DNA from: RYN-230 sp963814645
GTDB lineage: Bacteria; Actinomycetota; Actinomycetes; Streptosporangiales; Streptosporangiaceae
Length of the DNA: 64,000 nt
Reading direction: 5' to 3'
Assembly: GCA_963814645.1 (NCBI GenBank)
Contig: CAWFDX010000011.1
Span: forward strand, 62,001-126,000
A model generated the notes under the pieces. The model saw only the letters and a program-made list of their open reading frames with translations, was not told where the DNA came from and did no database searches. The translations under genes were made by a program, and so were the position numbers. Below, one piece after another: positions 24,414 to 31,840 of the stretch. Each line of letters begins with the position of its first letter. The first letter of the stretch is position 1.

Positions 24414-25409
24414 TCAGGCGTTGGCGTGCAGGGCGGCGTTCAGCGCCGTGCCGTGCCCGGAGCGCTCGATGACCCGGACCGCGCCGGTCTGCGAGTCGCG
24501 CAGCCAGAGCAGGCCAGACCGGCCGGACAGGTCGCGTGCCTTCACCACCTGCCCGTCCGGCAGCGCCACCTTGGTGCCCGCGGTGACGTACAGGCCGGCC
24601 TCGACCACGCAGTCGTCGCCGAGCGAGATGCCGATGCCCGCGTTCGAGCCGATCAGGCAGCGCTCGCCGACCGAGATCGTCTCCTTGCCGCCGCCGGACA
24701 GGGTGCCCATGATGGCCGCCCCGCCGCCCACGTCCGAGCCGTCGCCGACCACCACACCGGCCGAGATCCGGCCCTCCACCATGGACGTGCCGAGAGTGCC
24801 GGCGTTGAAGTTGACGAAGCCCTCGTGCATGACCGTGGTGCCCTCGGCCAGGTGCGCGCCGAGCCGGACCCGGTCCGCGTCGGAGATACGCACCCCCGTG
24901 GGCAGCACGTAGTCCACCATCCGCGGGAACTTGTCCACCCCGTACACGGTGACCGGGCCCCGGCGGCGCAGCCGCAGCCGGGTGGCCTCGAAATCCGGCA
25001 CCGGGCACGGCCCGTGGTTGGTCCACGCCACGTTGGCCAGCAGGCCGAACACGCCGTCCAGGTTGCAGCCACGCGGCGCGACCAGGCGGCCGGACAGCAG
25101 GTGCAGCCGCAGGTAGACGTCATGCGCATCGGCCGGGGGATCGGACAGCCGGCCGATCATCGTGCGTACCGCGATGACCTCAACCCCGCGATCGGCATCC
25201 GGCCCGAGCAGCCCGGCCGCGTCCGGCCCGAGCTCGGCCGCGGCTTCGGCGGCGGACAGCCGGGTGGTGCCGTCGGCCGGCTGCGCCGGGATCAGCCGCG
25301 GCGCCGGGAACCAGGTGTCCAGCACGGTGCCGCCCGCCATGGTGGCCAGGCCAGTGCCCTGCGCCCCGGTCACCTCGGCATCGAAGTCAAGCTCAGTCAC
25401 GGCCCACAT
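24414..25409 (-). CDS. dapD: Tetrahydrodipicolinate N-succinyltransferase
   Basis: 331 residues of the actinobacterial DapD type, which succinylates tetrahydrodipicolinate in lysine and diaminopimelate synthesis. An N-terminal domain begins GIGLATM-like (TGLATMAGGTVLDTWFPAP). The C-terminal left-handed beta helix has hexapeptide repeats (HEGFVNFNAGTLGTSMVEGR, then ISAGVVVGDGSDVGGGAAIM and CLIGSNAGIGISLGDDCVVE). ATG 25409 gives the usual start; upstream in-frame codons are not family-like. The length is close to the 317 residues of the mycobacterial enzyme. It supplies the cell wall cross-bridge precursor. Confidence 0.9.
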   Translation of the reverse strand: MWAVTELDFDAEVTGAQGTGLATMAGGTVLDTWFPAPRLIPAQPADGTTRLSAAEAAAELGPDAAGLLGPDADRGVEVIAVRTMIGRLSDPPADAHDVYLRLHLLSGRLVAPRGCNLDGVFGLLANVAWTNHGPCPVPDFEATRLRLRRRGPVTVYGVDKFPRMVDYVLPTGVRISDADRVRLGAHLAEGTTVMHEGFVNFNAGTLGTSMVEGRISAGVVVGDGSDVGGGAAIMGTLSGGGKETISVGERCLIGSNAGIGISLGDDCVVEAGLYVTAGTKVALPDGQVVKARDLSGRSGLLWLRDSQTGAVRVIERSGHGTALNAALHANA

Positions 25410-25428
25410 GGTAGCCGCCGCGGGTGGG

Positions 25429-25731
25429 TCAGGCCGGCCGGCCGCTGAGCCCAGTATCCGCGGCGTCGGCTCGGTAGCCGGCCCGGGCGAGCATCTGGCG
25501 CAGGTTGACAACTGCCTGGGTGTCGATGTCTTTGTGGCGGGGCGGGTCGAAGTACTCGGTCTGGGACGCTATGGTCACCGCGACCTTGCCGCCGTGCTGC
25601 TCTTCGGCTGAGCCGACCGCGCCCAGCAGCGACAGCACGGCACGCCACTCGATGTTGTGGCCTGCGGGATGCTGGAAGAGCTGGCGGAGCGTATTGCGCT
25701 GATGGTTACTGAGGTGAGTCGACGCTGACAC
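25429..25731 (-). CDS. Conserved actinobacterial hypothetical protein
   Basis: A 100-residue protein starting at GTG 25731 after AGAGGAG. The segment LSNHQRNTLRQLFQHPAGHN, then IEWRAVLSLLGAVGSAEEQHGGK and YFDPPRHKDIDTQAVVNLRQ, is conserved in many actinobacteria. Its small alpha/beta layout recalls HicA-like double-stranded RNA-binding folds, but no antitoxin partner is adjacent and a toxin role is not supported. The gene overlaps the end of the DUF5994 gene by 26 bases, so both are probably on one transcript. Confidence 0.75.
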   Translation of the reverse strand: MSASTHLSNHQRNTLRQLFQHPAGHNIEWRAVLSLLGAVGSAEEQHGGKVAVTIASQTEYFDPPRHKDIDTQAVVNLRQMLARAGYRADAADTGLSGRPA

Positions 25732-26380
25732 GCGCGCTCCTCTCCGCTCCGCCAGCACGGGCGGAGCTAGGAATGCCCGGCCCGGGCGACCCGGCAAGGG
25801 CCTCCCGTCTGGCGCTGTCGTGCCCGCCTTCCCATTCCCAGGTACTCACCTCGATGTTGTCTGGATTGTCCGGTGTCCTCTTGGCCGAGATGCGGGCGGC
25901 CGAGTGGGCGTGGCTGATGGCTGTGGTGATGGCGGCCAGCAGGGCGGGTGCGTGGGTGCGGTTGCCGGCCTGGGCCGCCTGGTCCATGGCGGCCCAGGCG
26001 GCCGCTTCACTGGTCTGCGGTGGGACGGTGAGCAGGTCAGTTCGCCCGGCCCTGGCGGTGGCGGTGAGCAGGCCGGCGGGCATGGTTTCGTACCAGCCGA
26101 GCCGTACTGCACGGTTGCCCGCCGGGCCATCGACACGCAGCCGCCGGGGCCGGCTGGTGTCCCAGCCGGCTGAGCCGAGCATGATCTGGGTGACTGGGCC
26201 GTGCCGTTCGTCGATGGCCCGGATCAGCCCGGGCAGCTCGGCGGCTGGGTCGGCCGAGCGGGGCCACCAGCCTCCGTCCAGCAGCGTCCGGGCGGACAGA
26301 TCGGGCTGCAGCCGCAGCCGCGGCCCGGGCGACGGCGGCGCCGGGCTGGTCACCGGGTCGCGTTGGGTGGTAGTCAGCAT
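25706..26380 (-). CDS. DUF5994 family protein
   Basis: A 224-residue protein with the DUF5994 pattern: RLRLQPDLSARTLLDGGWWPRS, DPAAELPGLIRAIDERHGPV, SAGWDTSRPRRLRVDG, VRLGWYETMPAGLLTAT and RTDLLTVPPQTSEAAAW. The C-terminal 60 residues are poorly ordered. The family is actinobacterial and uncharacterised, and often lies in groups of stress or membrane small proteins. It has a strong GGAAGGAG site before ATG 26380. Its 3' end overlaps the following hypothetical gene. Confidence 0.75.
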   Translation of the reverse strand: MLTTTQRDPVTSPAPPSPGPRLRLQPDLSARTLLDGGWWPRSADPAAELPGLIRAIDERHGPVTQIMLGSAGWDTSRPRRLRVDGPAGNRAVRLGWYETMPAGLLTATARAGRTDLLTVPPQTSEAAAWAAMDQAAQAGNRTHAPALLAAITTAISHAHSAARISAKRTPDNPDNIEVSTWEWEGGHDSARREALAGSPGPGIPSSARAGGAERSARVSVDSPQ

Positions 26381-26433
26381 GGCTGCTGCTCCTTCCTAAC
26401 CGGGCCACCGTTGCCTGGCGGCCCGGGCTTGTG

Positions 26434-26724
26434 TCAGCGGTGGGCGAACCGGCCGGACTTGCCGCTGCTGCGCCCGGTGAGCAGGTGGACGGCCAGTAGC
26501 AGGACGGCTGATCCGGCGATGGCGGTGAGCCAGGTGGACAGGTTGAAGAACCCGTGCAGGCTGTGGACGTGGAACAATCTGGTGGCCACCCAGCCGCCGC
26601 CCAGTGCCCCGGCGATGCCGATCAGGCAGGTGAGGATGAGGCCTTGTGATCTTTTGCCGGGGATCAGCATGTTGGCGAGCAGGCCCGCGGCGAGGCCGAG
26701 GATGATCCAGGCGATGATGCTCAT
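26434..26724 (-). CDS. GlsB/YeaQ/YmgE family small membrane stress protein
   Basis: A 96-residue protein with three membrane segments: SIIAWIILGLAAGLLANMLI, LILTCLIGIAGALGGGWVA and LTAIAGSAVLLLAVHLLTG. The GKRSQGLILTCLIGIAGALG loop is the family hallmark. Family members are linked to general stress and envelope anchoring, but their molecular role is unclear. ATG 26724 follows AGGAG at 6 bases. It stands with DUF5994 and LapA genes on the same strand. Confidence 0.85.
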   Translation of the reverse strand: MSIIAWIILGLAAGLLANMLIPGKRSQGLILTCLIGIAGALGGGWVATRLFHVHSLHGFFNLSTWLTAIAGSAVLLLAVHLLTGRSSGKSGRFAHR

Positions 26725-26864
26725 AACCGACTCCTAGTCAGTGATGTACGAGGGGGGTGCGGTATTAGGTAGCCGGTATTGCCGGAAAGCCGCAGCCAGC
26801 AGCGGCTTGCGAGCTTGCCGCGCATAGGCCCTGGCCATGCCTGGGGCGCGTTTCCGTGGTTGTG

Positions 26865-27251
26865 TCAGCTGGCCTGCGAGTCGCGCCGGTCGCGTCGCAT
26901 CACCCGTCGCAGCTGGGTGATCCGGGCGGTTCCCGCGGCGGCCATTACCAAGGCACCCGCGATGGCGGCGAGGAACAGCGCCACGGCCAGTGACAGGCGC
27001 AGGTGCGCGCCTAGGAAGGTGACGTTCACCGCGTGCGCGTTCTCGATGATGAAGATCATCACCACGATGAGCACGAGGACACCCGCGATCAGGCCGGTGC
27101 GCGCGCCGCTGATCCGGGTATGCGCACGCCGGGGCCGGGGCCGGGGCGGCTGCGGCGCGGACGGCGGCTGCGGCGCGGACGGGGTGGAGCCGTTGACGGA
27201 GGGGGGCGGCGCAGCGGTAGTCGTGCCCGGCGGGGCCGGTGTTTCGGTCAT
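26865..27251 (-). CDS. LapA-domain (DUF1049) membrane protein
   Basis: 128 residues. A Pro-rich cytoplasmic N-terminus of about 45 residues precedes two membrane helices, ARTGLIAGVLVLIVVMIFII and LSLAVALFLAAIAGALVMAA. The intervening ENAHAVNVTFLGAHLRL is the LapA/DUF1049 signature. A basic tail (RRVMRRDRRDSQAS) ends it. In Escherichia coli LapA takes part in lipopolysaccharide control, which does not apply to an actinomycete. The actinobacterial role is unknown. Confidence 0.85.
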   Translation of the reverse strand: MTETPAPPGTTTAAPPPSVNGSTPSAPQPPSAPQPPRPRPRRAHTRISGARTGLIAGVLVLIVVMIFIIENAHAVNVTFLGAHLRLSLAVALFLAAIAGALVMAAAGTARITQLRRVMRRDRRDSQAS

Positions 27252-27422
27252 GGCACTGCTTCTTTCCAGAGTGGGAGCGCGCCGTTGCGGCCTTGGCGGC
27301 TTCCGTGCGGACCCGGGCTTGCCGCGGCCTTCGGCGGTTGCTTCCCGGTGTCTGCCCTCAGGCTACAGTCGAAACTCATAACTAGCAATTGTTTTCCGGA
27401 ATAACTGTGCTAGCTTTGCAGA

Positions 27423-27794
27423 GTGGCGAGGTGGAGCTTCCTGACCAACCACGCCCGCGTCCTGCTGTGCATCGCCAGCGACCCGGGCGCGCGACTGCGT
27501 GATATCGCGGCCAGCCTGGGCATCACCGAGCGCAGCGCGTACGGCATCGTCACCGAGCTGAACGCAGCCGGATACGTCGTCAAGCAGAAAGACGGCCGCC
27601 GCAATCGCTACCAGATCCAGGCGCACCTCCCGCTGCCCGAACCGGCCAGCCAGGAACCCGCCATCGGCGAGGTCCTGGACCTCCTGGCCGGTGACGGCGC
27701 CCGGCAGTTCGCCGGTCGTGGCCGGTCGGCCGGGCCGGGTGAGCCCGACGATGGGCGGCCGGCTCATCATCCAGGCCAGCCGGGCGATTCCTGA
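27423..27794 (+). CDS. Winged-helix DNA-binding protein
   Basis: A 123-residue protein. Residues 1-65 form a MarR/ArsR-like winged helix (FLTNHARVLLCIASDPGARL, RDIAASLGITERSAYGIVTE and LNAAGYVVKQKDGRRNRYQI). Similar short proteins are common in Streptomyces and relatives. The last 50 residues are low-complexity. GTG 27423 has no clear ribosome site and may be leaderless. An inverted repeat CTAGCA...TGCTAG at about 27383-27412 precedes it and could be its own operator. It converges on the MttB-like gene. Its target genes are unknown. Confidence 0.75.
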   Translation: MARWSFLTNHARVLLCIASDPGARLRDIAASLGITERSAYGIVTELNAAGYVVKQKDGRRNRYQIQAHLPLPEPASQEPAIGEVLDLLAGDGARQFAGRGRSAGPGEPDDGRPAHHPGQPGDS

Positions 27795-27893
27795 GATTGC
27801 TCATCATCGCGCAGCCGAACCCGGGCAGGTAAACCGGTCTGGGTGGACGGGCCAGCGCCCGCAAGCACTCCCGCGGACTGCGGCGGACCAGCG

Positions 27894-29360
27894 CTAGTCG
27901 CCTAGTTCGGCGCGGCGGCGGGTGACGAACTCCTCCAGCTCGGCCCGGATGGCGTCGTCCAGCGGCGGCGTCTGGTACTCGGAAAGCGTCTTGGCGCAGA
28001 TCTCGCCGGCCCGCGCGGTGGTGTCCTTGCCGCCCAGCTTGAGCCACCGCTCGTAGTTGGCCGTGGAGGACAGCAGCGGCCGGTAGAAGCACTCCCGGAA
28101 CCGCTCCATGGTGTGCGCCGCGCCGAGGAAGTGCCCGCCGTGGCCGACCTCCTCGTGCGCGCCGAACGCCAGCGACGCCTCGTCGATCTCCAGCGGGGTG
28201 AACTCGACCCGCAGCATGCGCAGCAGCTCGATGTCGATGATGAACTTCTCGTAGCAGCTGACCAGGCCGCCCTCCAGCCAGCCGGCCGAGTGCATGACGA
28301 AGTTGGTGCCGGCCAGGAACGTGGGCAGCAGCGTCATCAGCGCTTCGTAGGCGGCCTGCGCGTCCGCGGTCTGGCTGGAGTTCAGCCCGCCGCCGGTGCG
28401 GAACGGCAGCCCGAAGTGCCGGGCCAGCTGTCCGGTGCAGAGCAGCCCGATGGCCGACTCCGGGGTGCCGAAGCTGGGCGAGCCGGACTGCATGTCGATG
28501 TTGGACAGGAACGAGCCGAAGATGACCGGGCAGCCGGGCCGGATCAGCTGGGCCAGCGCGATGCCGGACAGCGCCTCGGCCAGCTGCTGCACCAGCGCGG
28601 CCGGGATGGACACCGGCGACATCGCGCCCATCAGCAGGAACGGCGTCAGCACCACGGGCTGGCTGGCGGCGCAGTACTCGAACTGGGCGTCCAGCATCCG
28701 GTCGTCCCAGCGCAGCGGCGAGTTGCAGTTGATCAGCGACACAACCGCCGGCGTCCGCTCGATGGCGGCCCGTCCCGCGGCGGCACCCTGCCCACCGCCG
28801 AACAGGATCTCGGTCATCCGGATCGTGTCGGCCGCGTTCGGCCCGGACACCACGTTGCCCATGTAGATCTTGTCGGTCACCGTCTGCAGCGCGTAGATCA
28901 TGTCCAGGTGCCGGGAGTCGAGCGGCGCGTCGTTCGGCTCGCAGATCACCCCGCCGGCCGAATCCAGCTCGGGGAACGACTGGGACAGCATGCACAGCTT
29001 GCGGAAGTCGTCCAGGGTGGCGTCCCGCCGGACCTCGCCCTCCCGGACGAACGGCGAGCCGTACACCGCGCCGAACACCATGTCGTCGCCGCCGATGTGC
29101 ACGTTGTTGGCCGGGTTGCGGGCCTGCAGGTCGAACTCGCGGGGCGCCTTGGCCACCTGTTCCAGGACGAACTCCGGGTCGAGGAAGACCACCTCGCCGT
29201 CCACCTTCTGGCCCGCCTGGCGGAACAGCTCTACCGCCTCCGGCTTGGCGAACTGGACGCCGATCTCCGAGACGATCCGCCGCCAGCCCCGGTCCAGCAC
29301 GCTGATCGCGTCGGCGGACAGGATCTCGTAGCGCGGCATCGCGTTGCGGAACATCGGCAC
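27894..29360 (-). CDS. MttB-family (trimethylamine methyltransferase-like) corrinoid methyltransferase
   Basis: A 488-residue TIM-barrel methyltransferase of the MttB superfamily (COG5598), which moves a methyl group from a quaternary or tertiary amine to a corrinoid protein. There is no in-frame amber codon, so it is a non-pyrrolysine member such as the glycine betaine enzyme MtgB. Family segments include SPFVREGEVRRDATLDDFRK, GNVVSGPNAADTIRMTEIL, INCNSPLRWDDRMLDA and FGLPFRTGGGLNSSQTADAQ. It is divergent from an IclR regulator and the corrinoid and folate genes at 30290-35318, which would take the methyl group onward. The substrate may be glycine betaine, proline betaine, carnitine or another compound. 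Confidence 0.88.
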   Translation of the reverse strand: MPMFRNAMPRYEILSADAISVLDRGWRRIVSEIGVQFAKPEAVELFRQAGQKVDGEVVFLDPEFVLEQVAKAPREFDLQARNPANNVHIGGDDMVFGAVYGSPFVREGEVRRDATLDDFRKLCMLSQSFPELDSAGGVICEPNDAPLDSRHLDMIYALQTVTDKIYMGNVVSGPNAADTIRMTEILFGGGQGAAAGRAAIERTPAVVSLINCNSPLRWDDRMLDAQFEYCAASQPVVLTPFLLMGAMSPVSIPAALVQQLAEALSGIALAQLIRPGCPVIFGSFLSNIDMQSGSPSFGTPESAIGLLCTGQLARHFGLPFRTGGGLNSSQTADAQAAYEALMTLLPTFLAGTNFVMHSAGWLEGGLVSCYEKFIIDIELLRMLRVEFTPLEIDEASLAFGAHEEVGHGGHFLGAAHTMERFRECFYRPLLSSTANYERWLKLGGKDTTARAGEICAKTLSEYQTPPLDDAIRAELEEFVTRRRAELGD

Positions 29361-29411
29361 CCCAATCTTGACCCTCTCCCGGCCCGGTACGTAGCATCAC
29401 ATCGTAGAACA

Positions 29412-29432
29412 GAGTTCCGTAACATGGAACTC
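29412..29432. promoter_or_regulatory. Operator palindrome in the methyltransferase/IclR divergent promoter
   Basis: GAGTTCC (29412-29418) and GGAACTC (29426-29432) are perfect inverted arms around GTAACAT. The site lies between the divergent MttB-like gene and the IclR gene. It covers the ATG codons at 29424 and just after, which supports the later start at 29460 for the regulator. It is the likely binding site of the IclR protein, giving joint control of both transcripts. Confidence 0.65.
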
Positions 29433-29459
29433 ATGGGCGTGAGCAGAACAGGTACGGGC

Positions 29460-30293
29460 ATGACGGCAACCCCCACCGGAACCCAGGCGGTGGACCGGGC
29501 GGCGCGGCTGGTCACCGAGGTGGTGCACGCGGCCGATTCGGTGACGTTCACCGAGCTGGCGGCGGCCACCGGGCTGGCCAAGAGCACCACGTCCCGGCTG
29601 CTCGACGCGCTGGAGCGGGGCGGCCTGGTCCGGCGCACCGCGGACGGCCGGTTCTCCCCCGGCGAGGTGTTCGTCCGGTACGCCTGGCGCGGTGGGGCCG
29701 AGGCCGGGCTGACCGAGGTGGCCCGGCCGTTCCTGGACCGGCTCGGCGAGCTGACCGGCGAGACGGTCAACCTGGGTGTGGCCCGGGACGGCATGGTCGA
29801 GCAGATCGCCCAGGTGGACAGCCGGTACCTGATCGGCGGGACCAACTGGCTGGGCCGGCCGGTGCCGATGCACTGCGCCGCACTGGGCAAGGTGCTGCTC
29901 GCCTACGGCGCGGCTGAGCTGCCGGAGGGCCGGCTGGAATCCCGCACCACGCGGACCATCACCAGCCGGGCCGCACTGGACGACGACCTGCTCGACGTGC
30001 GCCGCCACGGCTACGCGGTCACCGACGAGGAACTGGAGCCGGGCCTGGTCGCGGTGGCCGCCCCGGTGTTCCGGGACGGCGCGGTCGTGGTGGCCGCACT
30101 GTCGGTGTCCGCCCCGGCCAGCCGCCTCACCCCAGCCCGGCTGCCCGAGGTGGCCAAGGCCTGCATCACCGAGGCGGAAGGCCTGTCCGCCGCCCTCGGC
30201 CACCGCGCTACCGACCACGGGCCCACCGGCCACGGGCCCACCGGCCACGGGCCTACGGAGACAGCCAGCACGACGAAGGAAGGTGCCGCGTGA
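29460..30293 (+). CDS. IclR-family transcriptional regulator of the methyltransferase locus
   Basis: 277 residues. The N-terminal winged helix (VTFTELAAATGLAKSTTSRL, then LDALERGGLVRRTADGRFSP) is followed by the IclR effector domain (LTGETVNLGVARDGMVEQIA, MHCAALGKVLLAYG, GYAVTDEELEPGLVAVAAPV). The tail holds three HGPTG repeats. ATG 29460 follows AGG at 7 bases; earlier ATGs fall in the operator. Its stop overlaps the corrinoid protein start in GTGA. It probably senses the methylated substrate or a product and controls both arms of the locus. Confidence 0.85.
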   Translation: MTATPTGTQAVDRAARLVTEVVHAADSVTFTELAAATGLAKSTTSRLLDALERGGLVRRTADGRFSPGEVFVRYAWRGGAEAGLTEVARPFLDRLGELTGETVNLGVARDGMVEQIAQVDSRYLIGGTNWLGRPVPMHCAALGKVLLAYGAAELPEGRLESRTTRTITSRAALDDDLLDVRRHGYAVTDEELEPGLVAVAAPVFRDGAVVVAALSVSAPASRLTPARLPEVAKACITEAEGLSAALGHRATDHGPTGHGPTGHGPTETASTTKEGAA

Positions 30294-30955
30294 CCCAGGA
30301 AGAGCTGCTCCGCCAGCTGTATGACTTCACGCTGGTCGGCAACGGGCCTGAGGTACTCAGCCTGACCCATCAGGGCCTGGACATGGGCCTGGGCCCGGAG
30401 ATCCTGCTCTACGAGGCGCTGATCCCGTCGCTGGAAGAAGTCGGCGCCCGGTTCGAGCGCGGCGACTTCTTCGTGCCGGAGATGCTGATCGCGGGCAAGG
30501 CGATGGCCGGCGCGCTGGAGATCCTCCGCCCGCTGCTGGCCGAGACCGGCGCCGAGTCGATCGGCACGATCGTGATGGGCACGGTCAAGGGCGACGTGCA
30601 CGACATCGGCAAGAACCTGGTCAACATCATGTTCGAGGGCGCCGGGTTCCAGGTCATCGACCTCGGCGTGCAGGTCGCGCCGGAGAAGTTCGTGGCCGCC
30701 ATCCAGGAGCACAAGCCGGACATCGTCGGCTTCTCCGCGTTCCTGACCACGACCATGCCGATGTTCAAGGCCAACATCAACGCGCTGCAGAAGGCCGGGC
30801 TGCGCGACCAGGTGATCGTCATGGTCGGCGGCGCCCCGGTCACCCAGGAGTACGCCGACGTGGTCGGCGCGGACGGCTACGCATCCGACGCGTCGGCCGC
30901 TGTGGTCCGGGCCAAGGAACTGCTGCAGCAGCGCCGCGCGACGATCCCTGCCTAG
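30290..30955 (+). CDS. Corrinoid (B12-binding) methyltransferase protein
   Basis: 221 residues in the MtbC/MttC/MtgC pattern. An N-terminal helical cap domain (about 1-85) is followed by a Rossmann-like B12 domain with the lower axial ligand motif D102-V-H104-D-I-G107, then VGFSAFLTTTMPMF and VMVGGAPVTQEYADVVGADG. It accepts a methyl group from the MttB-like enzyme and passes it on as methyl-Co(III). GTG 30290 overlaps the IclR stop, and the pterin-binding methyltransferase gene follows after 12 bases. Confidence 0.93.
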   Translation: MTQEELLRQLYDFTLVGNGPEVLSLTHQGLDMGLGPEILLYEALIPSLEEVGARFERGDFFVPEMLIAGKAMAGALEILRPLLAETGAESIGTIVMGTVKGDVHDIGKNLVNIMFEGAGFQVIDLGVQVAPEKFVAAIQEHKPDIVGFSAFLTTTMPMFKANINALQKAGLRDQVIVMVGGAPVTQEYADVVGADGYASDASAAVVRAKELLQQRRATIPA

Positions 30956-30967
30956 GAGACGCCCAGC

Positions 30968-31840
30968 ATGGAGACAGTGCTCAGGTCGGCCAGCAAGACC
31001 GTCACGATCAGCCCCGAGCAGCCGTTCTGCATCATCGGCGAGCGGATCAACCCGACCGGCCGGAAGATCTTCCAGGAGCAGCTGCGCCGCGGCGACCTGT
31101 CCCGGATCGAGATCGACGTGGCCCAGCAGCTGGCCGGCGGGGCCATGGTCCTCGACGTGAACATGGGCGCCCCGCTGGCCGACGAGAAAGAGCTGATGGT
31201 GGCCGCGGTCAAGCTGATCCAGGGGGTGACCGACCTGCCGCTGTGCATCGACTCCTCGATCATCGAGGTGCTGGACGCCGGGCTGGCCACCTACCAGGGC
31301 AAGGCGCTGGTCAACTCGGTGACCGCCGAGGACGAGCGGCTGGACGCGATCCTGCCGCTGGTCAAGAAGTACGGCGCGGCGGTTATCGCGCTGCCCAACG
31401 ACGAGGAGGAGATCCCGGACGAGCCGGCCCGCCGGGTCGAGCTGGCCCGCAAGATCATCGACACCGCGACCGGCCGGTTCGGCATCCCTATCGAAGACAT
31501 CGTCATCGACCCGCTGGCCATGCCGGTCGGCGCGGACACCTCGGTGGTGGTCAAGACGATGGAGACGATCGGCCTGCTCCGCGAGGAGTTCGGGGTGAAC
31601 ACCACGCTGGGCGCGTCCAACGTGTCGTTCGGCATGCCGGACCGGCACACGCTGGGTGCGGCGTTCCTGCCGATGGCCATCCACAGCGGGCTGACCAGCG
31701 CCATCCTGGATGCCCGGTCGCCGCAGATCGTCCGCGCGGTGCAGGCCGCCGACCTGCTGATGAACCGGGACGAGTGGGGCGCCGCGTGGATCGCCACCCA
31801 CCGGGCCCAGCAAGCCGCGGCCGCGCAGGCGCAGACATGA
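30968..31840 (+). CDS. Methylcorrinoid:tetrahydrofolate methyltransferase (pterin-binding domain)
   Basis: 290 residues with a DHPS/MetH-like pterin-binding barrel: FCIIGERINPTGRKIF, GGAMVLDVNMGAPLADEKEL, LPLCIDSSIIEVLDAGL, VNSVTAEDERLD, DIVIDPLAMPVGADTS and TLGASNVSFGMPDR. Homologues (MtgA, MtvA, the AcsE type) move the methyl group from the corrinoid protein to tetrahydrofolate. It is 12 bases after the corrinoid gene, and its TGA overlaps the next ATG. This gene makes folate, not coenzyme M, the likely methyl acceptor. Confidence 0.9.
   Translation: METVLRSASKTVTISPEQPFCIIGERINPTGRKIFQEQLRRGDLSRIEIDVAQQLAGGAMVLDVNMGAPLADEKELMVAAVKLIQGVTDLPLCIDSSIIEVLDAGLATYQGKALVNSVTAEDERLDAILPLVKKYGAAVIALPNDEEEIPDEPARRVELARKIIDTATGRFGIPIEDIVIDPLAMPVGADTSVVVKTMETIGLLREEFGVNTTLGASNVSFGMPDRHTLGAAFLPMAIHSGLTSAILDARSPQIVRAVQAADLLMNRDEWGAAWIATHRAQQAAAAQAQT

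Noticed and set aside
25429..25731. HicA toxin
   Set aside because: The fold resemblance is weak, no HicB partner is present and the protein is a widely conserved actinobacterial hypothetical.
27894..29360. Pyrrolysine-containing trimethylamine methyltransferase
   Set aside because: There is no in-frame amber codon and no pylT/pylS-like sequence in the window; this is a non-Pyl MttB relative.
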